A stretch of DNA of 47,407 bases from CAVZLD01 sp964522605 (GTDB lineage Bacteria; Planctomycetota; Planctomycetia; Pirellulales; Pirellulaceae): positions 1-47,407 of the forward strand of contig CAZFWV010000015.1 in assembly GCA_964522605.1 (NCBI GenBank), in the 5' to 3' direction. Numbering within the stretch: position 1 is the first letter of the stretch; each line of letters starts with the position of its first letter. Positions 34,961 through 43,844 of the stretch are shown piece by piece. Under the pieces are notes generated by a model. That model made no database searches. It worked only from the letters and a program-made list of their open reading frames with translations, and was not told where the DNA came from. Both the position numbers and the translations under genes were made by a program.

Positions 34961-35998
34961 ATGATGTCGAATTCCGCGTCAGACCAGATCGGCGAGGGAA
35001 CCGCGCGTGGGGGAAAAACCTACAAGTTCGACGATACACATCCTCCGGAACTTCCCGCACAGATGTGGTTTCAGCAGTCGGATGAAGGGCAAGTCCTCTT
35101 CCTGGTCTTCTATTCCCAGGCCTGTCGATGGTCGCGATGCGTCAGCTGTAATCTCCCTTCCCTGATGTCCCAATCCCACATCGGCTTCCGTCCATTGATG
35201 GCACAAGTCGATCATGTGTTCGCCGATCCTCGCGTAATCGATCAGCGAGAATCCATTCATAAAGTGATCCTGAGCAATAATGGATCGATGCTTGATGAGG
35301 CGACCTTTTCGTCGACGGCACTCATCTATCTGTTGGCAAAACTGAACCTGCATTTGCCCAATCTGCACGTGGTTTCCATCGAGACGCGCCCAGAATTCGT
35401 GGATCTTGCGGAATTGGAATTCATCGCCCGGGTCCTATCCGAAGGGGACACAACGACGCATCTGGAGGTGGCCATTGGCTTCGAAGTCTTTGACGATCAC
35501 ATTCGAAATCATGTATTCCAGAAGGGACTGGCGCTGCACACATTCGAACGATTGGCAAGAGACCTGGCATCTTATGGCTTTCGATTGAAGTGTTACTTCA
35601 TGCAGAAACCGGTCCCTGAGATGACGGATGACGACGCAATCCTGGATATTCATCGAGCGATCGAATATCTGAGTCGCATCGCGCAGGAATACGATGTCGT
35701 GATCAACATGCACCTGAATGCAACGTACGTCGGTGCCGGAACACCCCTGGAGTCAGCATTGCGGCAGGGACGGTATTCGCCACCGCGACTCCTAGATCTG
35801 GCTGCAGCAGCTCGACACGCCCGCCATCAGCCGATCACCGTCTTTCTGGGACTGTACGATGAAGGGCTTGCCGTCGAAGGCGGTTCCCCGGTACGTCCGG
35901 GAGACGAGCGATTGGTCGCAATCTTGGAGGAATTCAATCGGACGCAGGATTACGACCTGCTGGATTCGATTCACGATGGACGCCCGGGTAGGCAATGA
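34961..35998 (+). CDS. Radical SAM protein (Elp3/RaSEA-like core)
   Basis: 345 residues. ATG at 34961 with GAGG 10-14 bases upstream; a second ATG follows at once. The iron-sulfur motif reads CRWSRCVSC (Cys55, Cys60, Cys63), spacing C-x4-C-x2-C, which differs from the canonical C-x3-C-x2-C. The TIM-barrel part has ILSNNGSMLDE and HVVSIETRPEFV, the arrangement of Elp3-, MiaB- and RaSEA-type enzymes. Later motifs are EVAIGFEVFDDHIRN and LKCYFMQKPVPEMTDDD. I cannot name the substrate; tRNA modification, as in related families, is possible. It is divergent from the sigma/kinase operon. The stop is followed by about 170 bases and then convergent genes. Confidence 0.78.
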   Translation: MMSNSASDQIGEGTARGGKTYKFDDTHPPELPAQMWFQQSDEGQVLFLVFYSQACRWSRCVSCNLPSLMSQSHIGFRPLMAQVDHVFADPRVIDQRESIHKVILSNNGSMLDEATFSSTALIYLLAKLNLHLPNLHVVSIETRPEFVDLAELEFIARVLSEGDTTTHLEVAIGFEVFDDHIRNHVFQKGLALHTFERLARDLASYGFRLKCYFMQKPVPEMTDDDAILDIHRAIEYLSRIAQEYDVVINMHLNATYVGAGTPLESALRQGRYSPPRLLDLAAAARHARHQPITVFLGLYDEGLAVEGGSPVRPGDERLVAILEEFNRTQDYDLLDSIHDGRPGRQ

Positions 35999-36169
35999 TC
36001 GAGGACGAACAGCGGGAGTTCGGCCTTGAGCGGTTTCGCGTCGCTTCCTGAGGACCTTCAACTGCGCCGCAGTGAGATCACGCCGAACGAATCATTCCAC
36101 GCGAAACGCGACCGCTCGCTCTGGAAACGTCGCAGTCGACCTCGGCTGCGAATACGCCGTCATGCCGCG

Positions 36170-37252
36170 TTACTCCGGTGGCGTGAGTCGGATGCGAAAG
36201 GGCCGATCCCGGTCGCATACCAATTGGTCGTCGCGCACTTGCAGTTCCGCTGCCTGAATGGCGGTGTGTCGAGCAGCAAGCGGCATGATCCCGTCACGAG
36301 CCGGGAAATCCTGGCCGTACGGATGGGTGAAATAGACGACATACGCCCGATCACCACAAACCACGACGTCGGCATGCTTCCCAATCGTCCCATCACTATT
36401 TCGCGCACCTGGCTGATCGAGAATCTTCCCCTGATAGTTCCATTCGGCCAAATCGTCTGAGCGATAGACATCTAGTCCGCGATCGGGATCTTTGATCAGC
36501 CAGTAAGAACCGCCGAAAGAAAAGACTTTCGGCCCTTCCCCATAAAGACGTGAAACCCCGGGATCCTCCGTCGGCATCCATTCGATCAGATCTCGACTGT
36601 CGACGGCGAAAGTCTGCGAGCGATGCCCTTCGTCCTTGTACCACATGCGCCAAGAGCCATCGGGACGACGGTGGATCGTCGGGTCGATACAAAAGTCTGA
36701 GGCGACCGGAACACGCTGTTGATAGGTCCATTGCCACAGGTCATCGGACAGGTAGTGGAGAATGTGCCGCTCACCGCCCCAGTTGCGATGGGTGCTGGCG
36801 GCTCCAGGAACATAACTAACGAACATGTGATAGCGCCCCGCGTCGTCGCGCACGATGTCCGGCGCCCAGAAGGAATACTCCGGATCCGGATGCTCCAACG
36901 TCACAGTTCCGAGATACTGCCAGGTCATTCCTTCATCCGGTGACTCCGCGACTCCGATCTCGGTCCCATGACACCATTCGACCCCCGGCAGATTCAGCTT
37001 CGCACGCCGCTGGGTATAGAACATCCACCAGGACTTCTGATGCGGATTCCAAATCAACACGGGATCCGCCGCACCATCATAGACAGGATCGCGATAGAGG
37101 GGCGCGGGCGTAATCTCTGATCGTGCGTTCGCGCCCGGATCCGGCGATTTCCTCTCCTCCTGAGCCGTCAATCGATGCGCCCGCGAACCAAGCCACACAA
37201 ACGCGAACGCCAATGCCAACGCCAACACCAAAAGGATTCGTCTCATTTCCAT
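36170..37252 (-). CDS. Secreted or membrane-anchored GH43-like five-bladed-propeller protein
   Basis: 360 residues. The start at 37252 (ATG) has GGAGG eleven bases upstream; ATG at 37246 and a GTG at 37261 are alternatives. The N-terminus is a hydrophobic signal or anchor (RRILLVLALALAFAFVWLG). The rest has repeated Trp/Asp-rich blades: DPVYDGAADPVLIWN, SFWAPDIVRDDAGRYHMFVS, SDFCIDPTIHRRPDGSWRMW and DSDGTIGKHADVV-type turns. This is the pattern of five-bladed propellers of GH43/GH62/GH32-type enzymes and of relatives that only bind sugar. A catalytic triad (Asp, Asp, Glu) is likely but not assigned. No operon; the pirin gene is 150 bases upstream on the same strand. Confidence 0.8.
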   Translation of the reverse strand: MEMRRILLVLALALAFAFVWLGSRAHRLTAQEERKSPDPGANARSEITPAPLYRDPVYDGAADPVLIWNPHQKSWWMFYTQRRAKLNLPGVEWCHGTEIGVAESPDEGMTWQYLGTVTLEHPDPEYSFWAPDIVRDDAGRYHMFVSYVPGAASTHRNWGGERHILHYLSDDLWQWTYQQRVPVASDFCIDPTIHRRPDGSWRMWYKDEGHRSQTFAVDSRDLIEWMPTEDPGVSRLYGEGPKVFSFGGSYWLIKDPDRGLDVYRSDDLAEWNYQGKILDQPGARNSDGTIGKHADVVVCGDRAYVVYFTHPYGQDFPARDGIMPLAARHTAIQAAELQVRDDQLVCDRDRPFRIRLTPPE

Positions 37253-37402
37253 GCCCACCACAGCCTCCGCAAAATACCCCGTGCGTGGTCTTCTTTATAT
37301 GGGAGGCAGTCACTTCGGTCGAGCGGGGCTCGGCGCCGCGGGCTATCGGACAGCCCGGCATCTGACAACGGACCGAATGAATTCCCCGCGCCTTTGCCGG
37401 CA

Positions 37403-38101
37403 TCAGGCCAGATCAAAGAGCATGATTTCCGCTGCGCGATCTGTCTCGATCTCGATGATCTCCTCGTCACGGATCGCGACACCATCGGAAGTTTGGAGCG
37501 CATGGTCATTGAGCAACACGCTGCCGCGCAGCACCTGGACCCAGGCATGACGACCGGAAGTGAGCGGATGCGTCAGGCGATGTCCTGCTGATAAGTCGGC
37601 GAGAAAGATTCGTGCATCCTGATGAATGCGCAGCGACCCGTTGGCTGCGTCAGGCGATGCGACGAGCTGAAACCGGTTCTGTCGCTCGATTGCGGGGAAT
37701 CGCTTCTGCTCGTAGCTCGGTTCAATGCCCTTCCGTTCGGGAAATAGCCAGATCTGATACAGGTGAACCGGTTCCACGCTCGACGGATTGAATTCACTGT
37801 GCGTAATCCCCGTGCCCGCCGACATCCGCTGAAACTCACCCGCCCGTAATACCTCGCCATTACCCATCGAGTCACGATGCTCGAGCGCCCCCTGCAGGAC
37901 GTATGTGACGATCTCCATGTCGTGATGAGGATGGGTGCCAAAACCCTGACCGGGCGCGATCCGATCCTCGTTAATGACCCGCAGAGACCGAAACCTCGTG
38001 TGACGTGGATCATGATACGTGGAAAAGGAGAACGTGTGGTAAGTATCGAGCCACCCCAGATCAGCATGGCCTCGATCTTCCGCCCGGCGAATCGCAATCA
38101 T
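37403..38101 (-). CDS. Pirin family protein (YhhW-like, possible quercetinase)
   Basis: 232 residues from ATG 38101, with AGGAGGTCC just upstream, better than the in-frame start at 38122. Bicupin fold. The metal ligands line up with those of E. coli YhhW: His57 and His59 (GTHPHHDMEIV), His101 and Glu103 (ITHSEFN). Family signatures DTYHTFSFSTYHDP and RVINEDRIAPGQGFG are present. Pirins of this type can open quercetin in vitro; cellular role is unknown. A near-consensus promoter is at 38230-38256, upstream on the same strand. Confidence 0.93.
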   Translation of the reverse strand: MIAIRRAEDRGHADLGWLDTYHTFSFSTYHDPRHTRFRSLRVINEDRIAPGQGFGTHPHHDMEIVTYVLQGALEHRDSMGNGEVLRAGEFQRMSAGTGITHSEFNPSSVEPVHLYQIWLFPERKGIEPSYEQKRFPAIERQNRFQLVASPDAANGSLRIHQDARIFLADLSAGHRLTHPLTSGRHAWVQVLRGSVLLNDHALQTSDGVAIRDEEIIEIETDRAAEIMLFDLA

Positions 38102-38229
38102 CCAGGACCTCCTGCAGAACAACGTCCCCTATCAATCGCGGCTTCGAGCGGATGACTCGACAAGGATCATCCTACGGCCCGCCGCCACTCGGCAGCAGGC
38201 CCGCCCACTTCTACGCGACCTGTCAATAG

Positions 38230-38256
38230 ATTATATATCAAGTATCTGCATGTCAA
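38230..38256 (-). promoter_or_regulatory. Near-consensus sigma-70-type promoter upstream of the pirin gene
   Basis: Read on the minus strand: TTGACA (complement of 38251-38256), then 15 bases, then TATAAT (complement of 38230-38235). Both hexamers are exact consensus, although the spacing is two bases short of 17. It lies about 130 bases before the pirin start and within an unusually AT-rich patch. A second TGTCAA at 38221-38226 forms a direct repeat that could be a binding site. Confidence 0.45.
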
Positions 38257-38294
38257 CCAGTGGGCTGGAGAATTTCGGCCGCGATCGGGCCTTT

Positions 38295-38528
38295 TTAGCG
38301 CGATGCCGACGCATTGCCTTCGGCCGCGGTGTGCAGATAGGGTTCCGCGGCGCACGAATGACAAACGCAATTCGGGTAATGCAGATAAGGTAACGGTGGT
38401 GGCACACAGTATCGGCAATTCACCTGGCACCCCGAATAGCGGTGATAGGCTGGCGCGCAGCCGATGGAACCCACCGACACAGAGATCAAAAGAAGCAGCA
38501 GGAAGCTCGTGTGCCTTATGGAATTCAT
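38295..38528 (-). CDS. Small cysteine-rich lipoprotein
   Basis: 77 residues from ATG 38528; a longer reading from 38558 adds ten residues. The N-terminus MNSIRHTSFLLLLLISVSVG followed by SIGC is a lipoprotein signal with lipobox before Cys24. The mature part holds six more cysteines as CQVNCRYC and CVCHSC, with Pro, Tyr and His between them. This resembles metal-binding or disulfide-linked surface peptides. It lies about 30 bases after the TolC-like gene on the same strand and is probably co-transcribed. No known family. Confidence 0.6.
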   Translation of the reverse strand: MNSIRHTSFLLLLLISVSVGSIGCAPAYHRYSGCQVNCRYCVPPPLPYLHYPNCVCHSCAAEPYLHTAAEGNASASR

Positions 38529-38560
38529 TCGTCTCTCGTCTGTTTCGATAGGGTGCACGA

Positions 38561-40003
38561 TCAGTTCTTTCCGCTCGCATCCGGCTCGGGCAGCGATTCA
38601 ATCGGCTTCGTCCGCGCGAGCCCTCTCTCCGCATCGATCCCGGAAACACCGCCGACGACCCGTTCTAATTCCGCGACGGTCTGGCGCAACGTGGCTTCGA
38701 GTCGCTGATGGGCGATTTCGTAGCGAAGTAATTGCCTCCAGTTGTCGATCAGCTGCAGAAAATCAACCTCTCCGACGTTATAGGCTTGGCTCGAAACTTC
38801 CAGCGTCTGCCGCGCTTTCGGCAGAATGCTCTCGCGAAACAACAGGACCATATCTTGCTGACTGCGCGCCTGTGCAAACAGATCGGTGACCTGTTCCAGC
38901 GTCCCGTCTTTCAGTGCGTCATACTCCCGAGCTGACGCAACCGCCTTGGCCTCAGCGGAACGCACCGAGGAACTCAACCGTTTGCGATATACGGGAATAT
39001 TTCCGCCGACGCTCAGCAGAAACGAGTCGCGGCCATTCGCCACGGGGCTGATTCCTGCGTCGGCGACATCAATCCAGGAAAGACCAAACGTGAGGTCTGG
39101 CAAGTAATCCAGATGAGCCAATTCGACGGCAAGTTGGTCCCGCTCGATTTCCGCGAGCTTCGAGTGGAGTTCCGGGCGCGCTTGAATTGCGCACGCCTGC
39201 AGGAATTCCAGGTCCCTGGGCACATCCTCCGGCGGAAGCTCCTCGAGGGCCAACAGGCGAGTCTGGGGAGACACGTGCAGCAGACGAGCCAATCTTGCTT
39301 GGCTGCTGGTCAATTGCTGCTGCAATCGGATCAGTTCATTCTGCAGACTGGAGATTTCTAATTCCGCGCGCAGTACATCTTGCTGGTTCGTCCCACCCGA
39401 CCGGTAGCGCGCACTAGCAACATCGCGGATATCCGTAAGTAACCGCTGTTCTTGCTCTGTGACCGTGATCGCCTGTTGAATGAAATACAGTTCGTAGTAG
39501 GCGCGTTTGACTTGGGCAATCGTGGCTAGTTCCGTCGCAGCCAGGTGAGCTCGCGCGACATTCGTTTGCGCCTCGACCACGTTGGCCTGCGCGTCCAGTT
39601 TACCAATCCAGGGCACCTTCTGATTGGCTGCCAGAATCAACTCTTGCTGTCCAGCCGCCGTCTGCACCTGTTCCGGCTGTACGGTCACATTCCACATCGG
39701 ATCCTGCAGACTTGCAGCAACGGGGACCTGCAGGGCAAGCGATTCAGCTCGCTTCCGCGCCGCCTGGATTTCGGGGTTCTGTTGCAGGGCGAATTGAATG
39801 TACTGTTCGACAGCATGCGGACCTTCGAGTTCCGCGAGAACCGGACTCACGACCTCCGTCGACAGGTCGGGCGGCGCCGACACCGCACGGGCCACGGCGT
39901 GCGAAACCTGAGCGTATTCGGCATCCCATGTTCGGTGTGCCGTTTGGCAGCCGACCATGAGCAGGCAGAGGCCGAGGCTGACGAGCTTCGTGTTTCTGGC
40001 CAT
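38561..40003 (-). CDS. TolC-family outer-membrane efflux lipoprotein
   Basis: 480 residues from ATG 40003, preceded by GAGGGGG; the frame runs on upstream to 40576 but without family features. The signal MARNTKLVSLGLCLLMVGCQ has a lipobox-like site at Cys19. The rest has the two OEP repeats: ALQQNPEIQAARKRAESLAL with VKRAYYELYFIQQAITVTEQ, and ACAIQARPELHSKLAEIERD with VRSAEAKAVASAREYDALKD. Such proteins form the outer-membrane trimeric channel of efflux or export systems, most like CusC/CzcC types. No RND pump or adaptor gene is next to it. It is followed by a Cys-rich lipoprotein gene, which hints at metal or toxic-compound export. Confidence 0.92.
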   Translation of the reverse strand: MARNTKLVSLGLCLLMVGCQTAHRTWDAEYAQVSHAVARAVSAPPDLSTEVVSPVLAELEGPHAVEQYIQFALQQNPEIQAARKRAESLALQVPVAASLQDPMWNVTVQPEQVQTAAGQQELILAANQKVPWIGKLDAQANVVEAQTNVARAHLAATELATIAQVKRAYYELYFIQQAITVTEQEQRLLTDIRDVASARYRSGGTNQQDVLRAELEISSLQNELIRLQQQLTSSQARLARLLHVSPQTRLLALEELPPEDVPRDLEFLQACAIQARPELHSKLAEIERDQLAVELAHLDYLPDLTFGLSWIDVADAGISPVANGRDSFLLSVGGNIPVYRKRLSSSVRSAEAKAVASAREYDALKDGTLEQVTDLFAQARSQQDMVLLFRESILPKARQTLEVSSQAYNVGEVDFLQLIDNWRQLLRYEIAHQRLEATLRQTVAELERVVGGVSGIDAERGLARTKPIESLPEPDASGKN

Positions 40004-40343
40004 CCGGGCCCCCTCGAAAGAATTGCCTTCTTGCATTCCCTCGACAATATCGGGCGAAACCGCTTCACCGTTCCACGCGATGTGAGTGAAAGCATCGTCA
40101 CAACCGGTCGACCGCGATCCAGGCGTGCCGGATATTCCGGTTGTGCAAGCCGCATCGGCGATCTCCGAATCTCGGCACCGAGCGTCGACAGACGCATCCA
40201 CCAGACGTACCCCTCGGCGACTTCTCGGTTTTCGGGCGGCTGCCACCCTTCTCGCAACGTGCAGCTTGGGCCAGAATGACGCCTGACGGGAACCCGCCCG
40301 GCGCGGATGATCTTCCACCTTTATTCGCAGAAGTAGACGCGGA
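40004..40343. other. Divergent gap between TolC-like gene and trpC
   Basis: About 340 bases without a gene of their own. A perfect 9-bp inverted repeat CACAACCGG (40099-40107) / CCGGTTGTG (40137-40145) with a 29-base spacer is the only structure seen. No trp leader peptide or attenuator was found upstream of trpC. Confidence 0.5.
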
Positions 40344-41138
40344 ATGTCCGGTATCCTTGAACGCATTGTGGCCACCAAGAGACGGGAAATTGAGCAGGCG
40401 AAGCAGCATTGCAGCGCGGACCAATTGCAGCGGGCGCTGACCACGGCCCCCCCCGTGCGAGGTTTCTTCGATGCACTGGCAACTTCGGGCGGCATTAAGC
40501 TGATTGCCGAGGTCAAGAAAGCCAGTCCCTCAAAGGGGATCATTCGAGCCGATTTCGATCCGGTAAAGATCGCCAAGACGTATCAGCAGCATGGCGCAAC
40601 TTGCATCAGCGTGTTGACGGACGAACCGTACTTTCAAGGATCACTGGATTACCTGCGGCAGATTCGAGAAGTAGTCGAACGACCGTTGCTGCGAAAGGAC
40701 TTCATTCTGGATCGGTATCAGTTGCTCGAAGCGCGCGTTCATGGTGCCGATGCGATTCTGCTGATTGCCGAGTGCCTCGATGACTGCCAATTACGGGGAC
40801 TGCTCCAGCACGCACTGGAACTGGGCATGACTCCACTTGTGGAGTTTTACGAACCGCAGAATCTCTCTCGAGTGCTCGATGCGGGAGCGACGCTAATCGG
40901 GGTCAACAATCGGGATTTGCGCACCTTCGAGGTCGACCTGAATCACACGCTGCGGATGCGCGATCAGATCCCGGAGGACTGTCTGCTGGTCGGTGAGAGT
41001 GGAATCCACAGTCGGCAGGACGTCTTGCGGTTGGAGGCGGGTGGGGTGAATGCAATTCTAGTCGGTGAACGACTGATGGCTTCTCCCGACATTGGCCATG
41101 CCGTGGACGAGTTGCTTGGACGAACGACAGACATCTAG
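40344..41138 (+). CDS. trpC: Indole-3-glycerol phosphate synthase
   Basis: 264 residues, the usual length. It closes the indole ring in tryptophan synthesis, converting the carboxyphenylamino-deoxyribulose phosphate to indole-3-glycerol phosphate in the cytosol. Motifs: KLIAEVKKASPSKG (active-site Glu56 and Lys58), LLRKDFILDRYQ, ADAILLIAECL, IGVNNRDLRTFEVDL and LVGESGIHSRQDV. Ribosome site is weak (GACGCGGA). No other trp gene is in the window, so it is a stand-alone gene, common in planctomycetes. The stop overlaps the convergent gene by CTAG. Confidence 0.97.
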   Translation: MSGILERIVATKRREIEQAKQHCSADQLQRALTTAPPVRGFFDALATSGGIKLIAEVKKASPSKGIIRADFDPVKIAKTYQQHGATCISVLTDEPYFQGSLDYLRQIREVVERPLLRKDFILDRYQLLEARVHGADAILLIAECLDDCQLRGLLQHALELGMTPLVEFYEPQNLSRVLDAGATLIGVNNRDLRTFEVDLNHTLRMRDQIPEDCLLVGESGIHSRQDVLRLEAGGVNAILVGERLMASPDIGHAVDELLGRTTDI

Positions 41139-42421
41139 GGAAGCGGGATGCCTTCGATTTCGTATTCAATCGGCAGTTCGATCATCGCGACAGGTGATTG
41201 ATAGACGAATCGATATCCACTCAGGTCGCCGGCGACAGGAAAAAGATAGGCGTATCCGACCTCGTCGCTTCGTTCTAGAAAACGTTCCAGGTTGGGGTTT
41301 TCGATCCGGGTACCATCGGGACCAACGAGATACGCAATGTTGTTCGCCACCCAATCCAGGTGCGATTGAAATGCCTGCTCCGCATTTGGCATTCGCAGGC
41401 GCAGGCGAAACTCATACACAGCGCCATTCCTCCGCACGCGGTCCAGCGTGACCTGTAACCCACCCCGTTGCTGGACAATATTTCTCGCCTCGGCGAGATC
41501 TTCGAATTCAAAGACGAAAACTTCTTCCTTGCCAGGAACGAGGGCCATCAGGCGTCCTTGGAGGCGTTCAATGCGATCGACGGAACGCGGAGGCAACTCC
41601 AACGGAATCGTGAACTCTACGCCGGCAACGGTGCTCTGCACGGGGACTTCCATACTTCCCTGACCAACAACCACTTCGATTGGACGGTCATCATTACCGG
41701 TCACGTGCACCTCGCTGTAATCCTGTCTTACGACGAGTGGGACGAGTCGCGGTTCCCACAGAACCTCCAGCCGCAACCGCAGACCGCAATTGATCGTGCT
41801 GCGCAGGCTGCGCACCGCGGTCAATTCGATCGGCTCGATGCGAAACGGTCCGCGAATGGCGGCCTGACCGGTACGCGGACGTTCGCCGGGCGGACATTGG
41901 ACAATCCCAAGAGCGCGTGGCTCGCCGACGTAGTTGTAGACCGACAGTCCCTCTTGATCGAGAATGCGATCCAGCAGCACCCAGAAAGGTTCCTCCTGGG
42001 CACTTACACGGATTCTCAACGGATCCTGCGATTGGCCTAATCGGCCTCGAAAATCAATCAAGCGATTCCCCGTTTGTTGCTGGATCGCCTGCAGGAGTTC
42101 ATCCAGCGTGAACCGGCCTTGCAGCGTAATCCGGGAAGCTTCGGTATTCCGATTGGCTGCGGCCCGCTCGAACATCTGCCGCACACGATCCACACGTTGT
42201 TGCGTCTCCGCGGGCATTGCGGAATCCTTCGCCGGTAGAAACTGGAGCGCGTCGACGCCCAACTGCTGCAATGCCTCTTCGGCAGCCTCGCGCACGGCCC
42301 GATCCTCGGCGTTTAATTGGCGGACGAGCTGCCCAACGCGTTCCTGCAAGACCGCGGATTCTGCGGAAGTATCGGCCTGGCCGGGCAATGTCAATGCAAC
42401 CAGAACAGTCAACGTAATCAC
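41135..42421 (-). CDS. Secreted protein of unknown function
   Basis: 428 residues from GTG 42421, chosen for GGAG eight bases upstream; another GTG at 42487 in the same frame gives a better basic n-region for a signal peptide (SRPKYRFPSQVRG), so the start is open. The hydrophobic segment VITLTVLVALTLPGQA is a signal. Residues 25-110 are helical with heat-like turns (REAAEEALQQLGVDAL). Then come beta-rich parts (ITLQGRFTLDELLQAIQQQT resembles the secretin/TonB short-domain pattern) and a C-terminus ending in LPIEYEIEGIPLP. I do not recognise a family; the type is frequent in planctomycetes. Convergent with trpC, sharing CTAG. Confidence 0.8.
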   Translation of the reverse strand: MITLTVLVALTLPGQADTSAESAVLQERVGQLVRQLNAEDRAVREAAEEALQQLGVDALQFLPAKDSAMPAETQQRVDRVRQMFERAAANRNTEASRITLQGRFTLDELLQAIQQQTGNRLIDFRGRLGQSQDPLRIRVSAQEEPFWVLLDRILDQEGLSVYNYVGEPRALGIVQCPPGERPRTGQAAIRGPFRIEPIELTAVRSLRSTINCGLRLRLEVLWEPRLVPLVVRQDYSEVHVTGNDDRPIEVVVGQGSMEVPVQSTVAGVEFTIPLELPPRSVDRIERLQGRLMALVPGKEEVFVFEFEDLAEARNIVQQRGGLQVTLDRVRRNGAVYEFRLRLRMPNAEQAFQSHLDWVANNIAYLVGPDGTRIENPNLERFLERSDEVGYAYLFPVAGDLSGYRFVYQSPVAMIELPIEYEIEGIPLP

Positions 42422-42764
42422 AATCGATACTCCCCTTACTTGAGATGGGAAGCGGTATTTCGGTCGACTTGACCCCGCATCACGCACCAGCGGTTCTCGC
42501 GCCCGCCTTTGTGGCCCATGTTCGGCTACACGTATTCTACGAGGCGGCCACCGATTGTGCCAAATCTATCGACAGCAACGTCAACGGTAACGCAGCCCAC
42601 GATCCAGGACGATTTACGGTGGCCACCTATGCACGCCGCTGTGTGCTTGTCTCCCAACCCATACGCCTCGGCACCCCAATCGGCTTGCACGTCCCGGTCA
42701 TCGACCTGGCAAATCGGACCTACCTTTGGAATGAGATTCCATTTTCTGCGCCGAGGATCGATTG
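42422..42764. other. Divergent gap, nothing recognised
   Basis: About 340 bases between two divergent secreted-protein genes. Readings on both strands lack conserved features. Part of it may belong to the longer version of the 41135 gene (to 42487). No repeat or promoter boxes seen. Confidence 0.4.
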
Positions 42765-43844
42765 ATGAAGCAACGCCAACGGGTCTTTCGCGTATTTTTC
42801 TGCCTTGTCGTCTGCAGCCTTCACTCCTTGAGCTTGGCCCAGACGATCTCGGTCTCGCTACCGCAGCGGTCTGTGGAGGGCAAGCCGATCTATTGGGATG
42901 AGAGCACGGTTGCTTTGCTGCTGCGTGACGGCCAGTACATCACGTTCCGACCGTCGGAGGCAAAGGAGTTTCGACAAGTTTCCAGCGGTTTTCAAAGCTA
43001 TCCTCAGGCGACGGTCCGCGGGCAGTTGCTGCGTGAATTTGGTCGCGATTTCGACGTGTCGGGTACCGGCCAGTACCTGGTGGTCCATCCCGCTGGTCAA
43101 CGCGACCGTTGGGCGCAGCGGTTTGAACAGCTGTATCGATCGATGGTGCATTACTTCACCGCTCGAGGCTTTTCGGTACGGCGCCCGGAGTTCCCCCTGG
43201 TTGCCGTGGTTTTTGCGAATGAAGGGGACTATCAACGTAGCCTACGAGAGAACAAGGTCGACATCGGCGGGAGCAGCCTGGGATATTACGATCCCGTTAC
43301 GAATCGAATCCAGATGTACGACGTAACGGCCAACCTTACGAACGCGGGACAATGGCACGTCAACGCCGAAACGATCATCCACGAAGCAGCTCACCAGACC
43401 GCATACAACATTGGAATCCATCCCCGTTTTTCGGAAACTCCCACCTGGATCGTGGAGGGGATCGGAACGATGTTCGAATCACCCGGCGTGTGGGACGCGT
43501 TGCACCACCGAGATCAGGAAGAACGCGTCCATCGACCGCTTCTGCAAACCTATCGTCAGATGGTTTCACCGAATCGATCGCCAAGCCTGTTGAAACTGCA
43601 GCTCGAATCGGACGATCTGTTCCGACGAAATCCCAGGCTTGCCTATGCCCATGCCTGGGCGCTGACGTTCTACCTGACCGAACGTGAACCGCGGCGATTC
43701 AGCGAGTATCTGCGGCGTCTGCAGAGTCGGAAACCGCTGGAACCGTACAGTCGCCAAGATCGCGTGCAGGATTTTGTCACCACGTTCGGCTCCGATCTAC
43801 GAATGTTTGACGCACGCCTGCAGCGCTTCCTGGAAACGCTGTAG
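42765..43844 (+). CDS. Secreted DUF1570-type putative metalloprotease
   Basis: 359 residues from ATG 42765; GAGG at 42753-42757. Signal peptide RVFRVFFCLVVCSLHSLSLA. Residues 200-240 carry ETIIHEAAHQTAYN (zinc ligands His206 and His210, catalytic Glu207) and then WIVEGIGTMFE, with Glu231 as probable third ligand, the gluzincin layout. The remainder fits the DUF1570 family. Substrate unknown; expected in the periplasm or outside. No operon partner. Confidence 0.85.
   Translation: MKQRQRVFRVFFCLVVCSLHSLSLAQTISVSLPQRSVEGKPIYWDESTVALLLRDGQYITFRPSEAKEFRQVSSGFQSYPQATVRGQLLREFGRDFDVSGTGQYLVVHPAGQRDRWAQRFEQLYRSMVHYFTARGFSVRRPEFPLVAVVFANEGDYQRSLRENKVDIGGSSLGYYDPVTNRIQMYDVTANLTNAGQWHVNAETIIHEAAHQTAYNIGIHPRFSETPTWIVEGIGTMFESPGVWDALHHRDQEERVHRPLLQTYRQMVSPNRSPSLLKLQLESDDLFRRNPRLAYAHAWALTFYLTEREPRRFSEYLRRLQSRKPLEPYSRQDRVQDFVTTFGSDLRMFDARLQRFLETL

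Noticed and set aside
34284..34964. 226-codon + strand reading in the divergent gap
   Set aside because: No ribosome site, no domain, odd residue runs; it overlaps the sigma factor start.
40146..40343. trp attenuator or leader peptide before trpC
   Set aside because: No small ORF with adjacent Trp codons and no terminator-type hairpin found.
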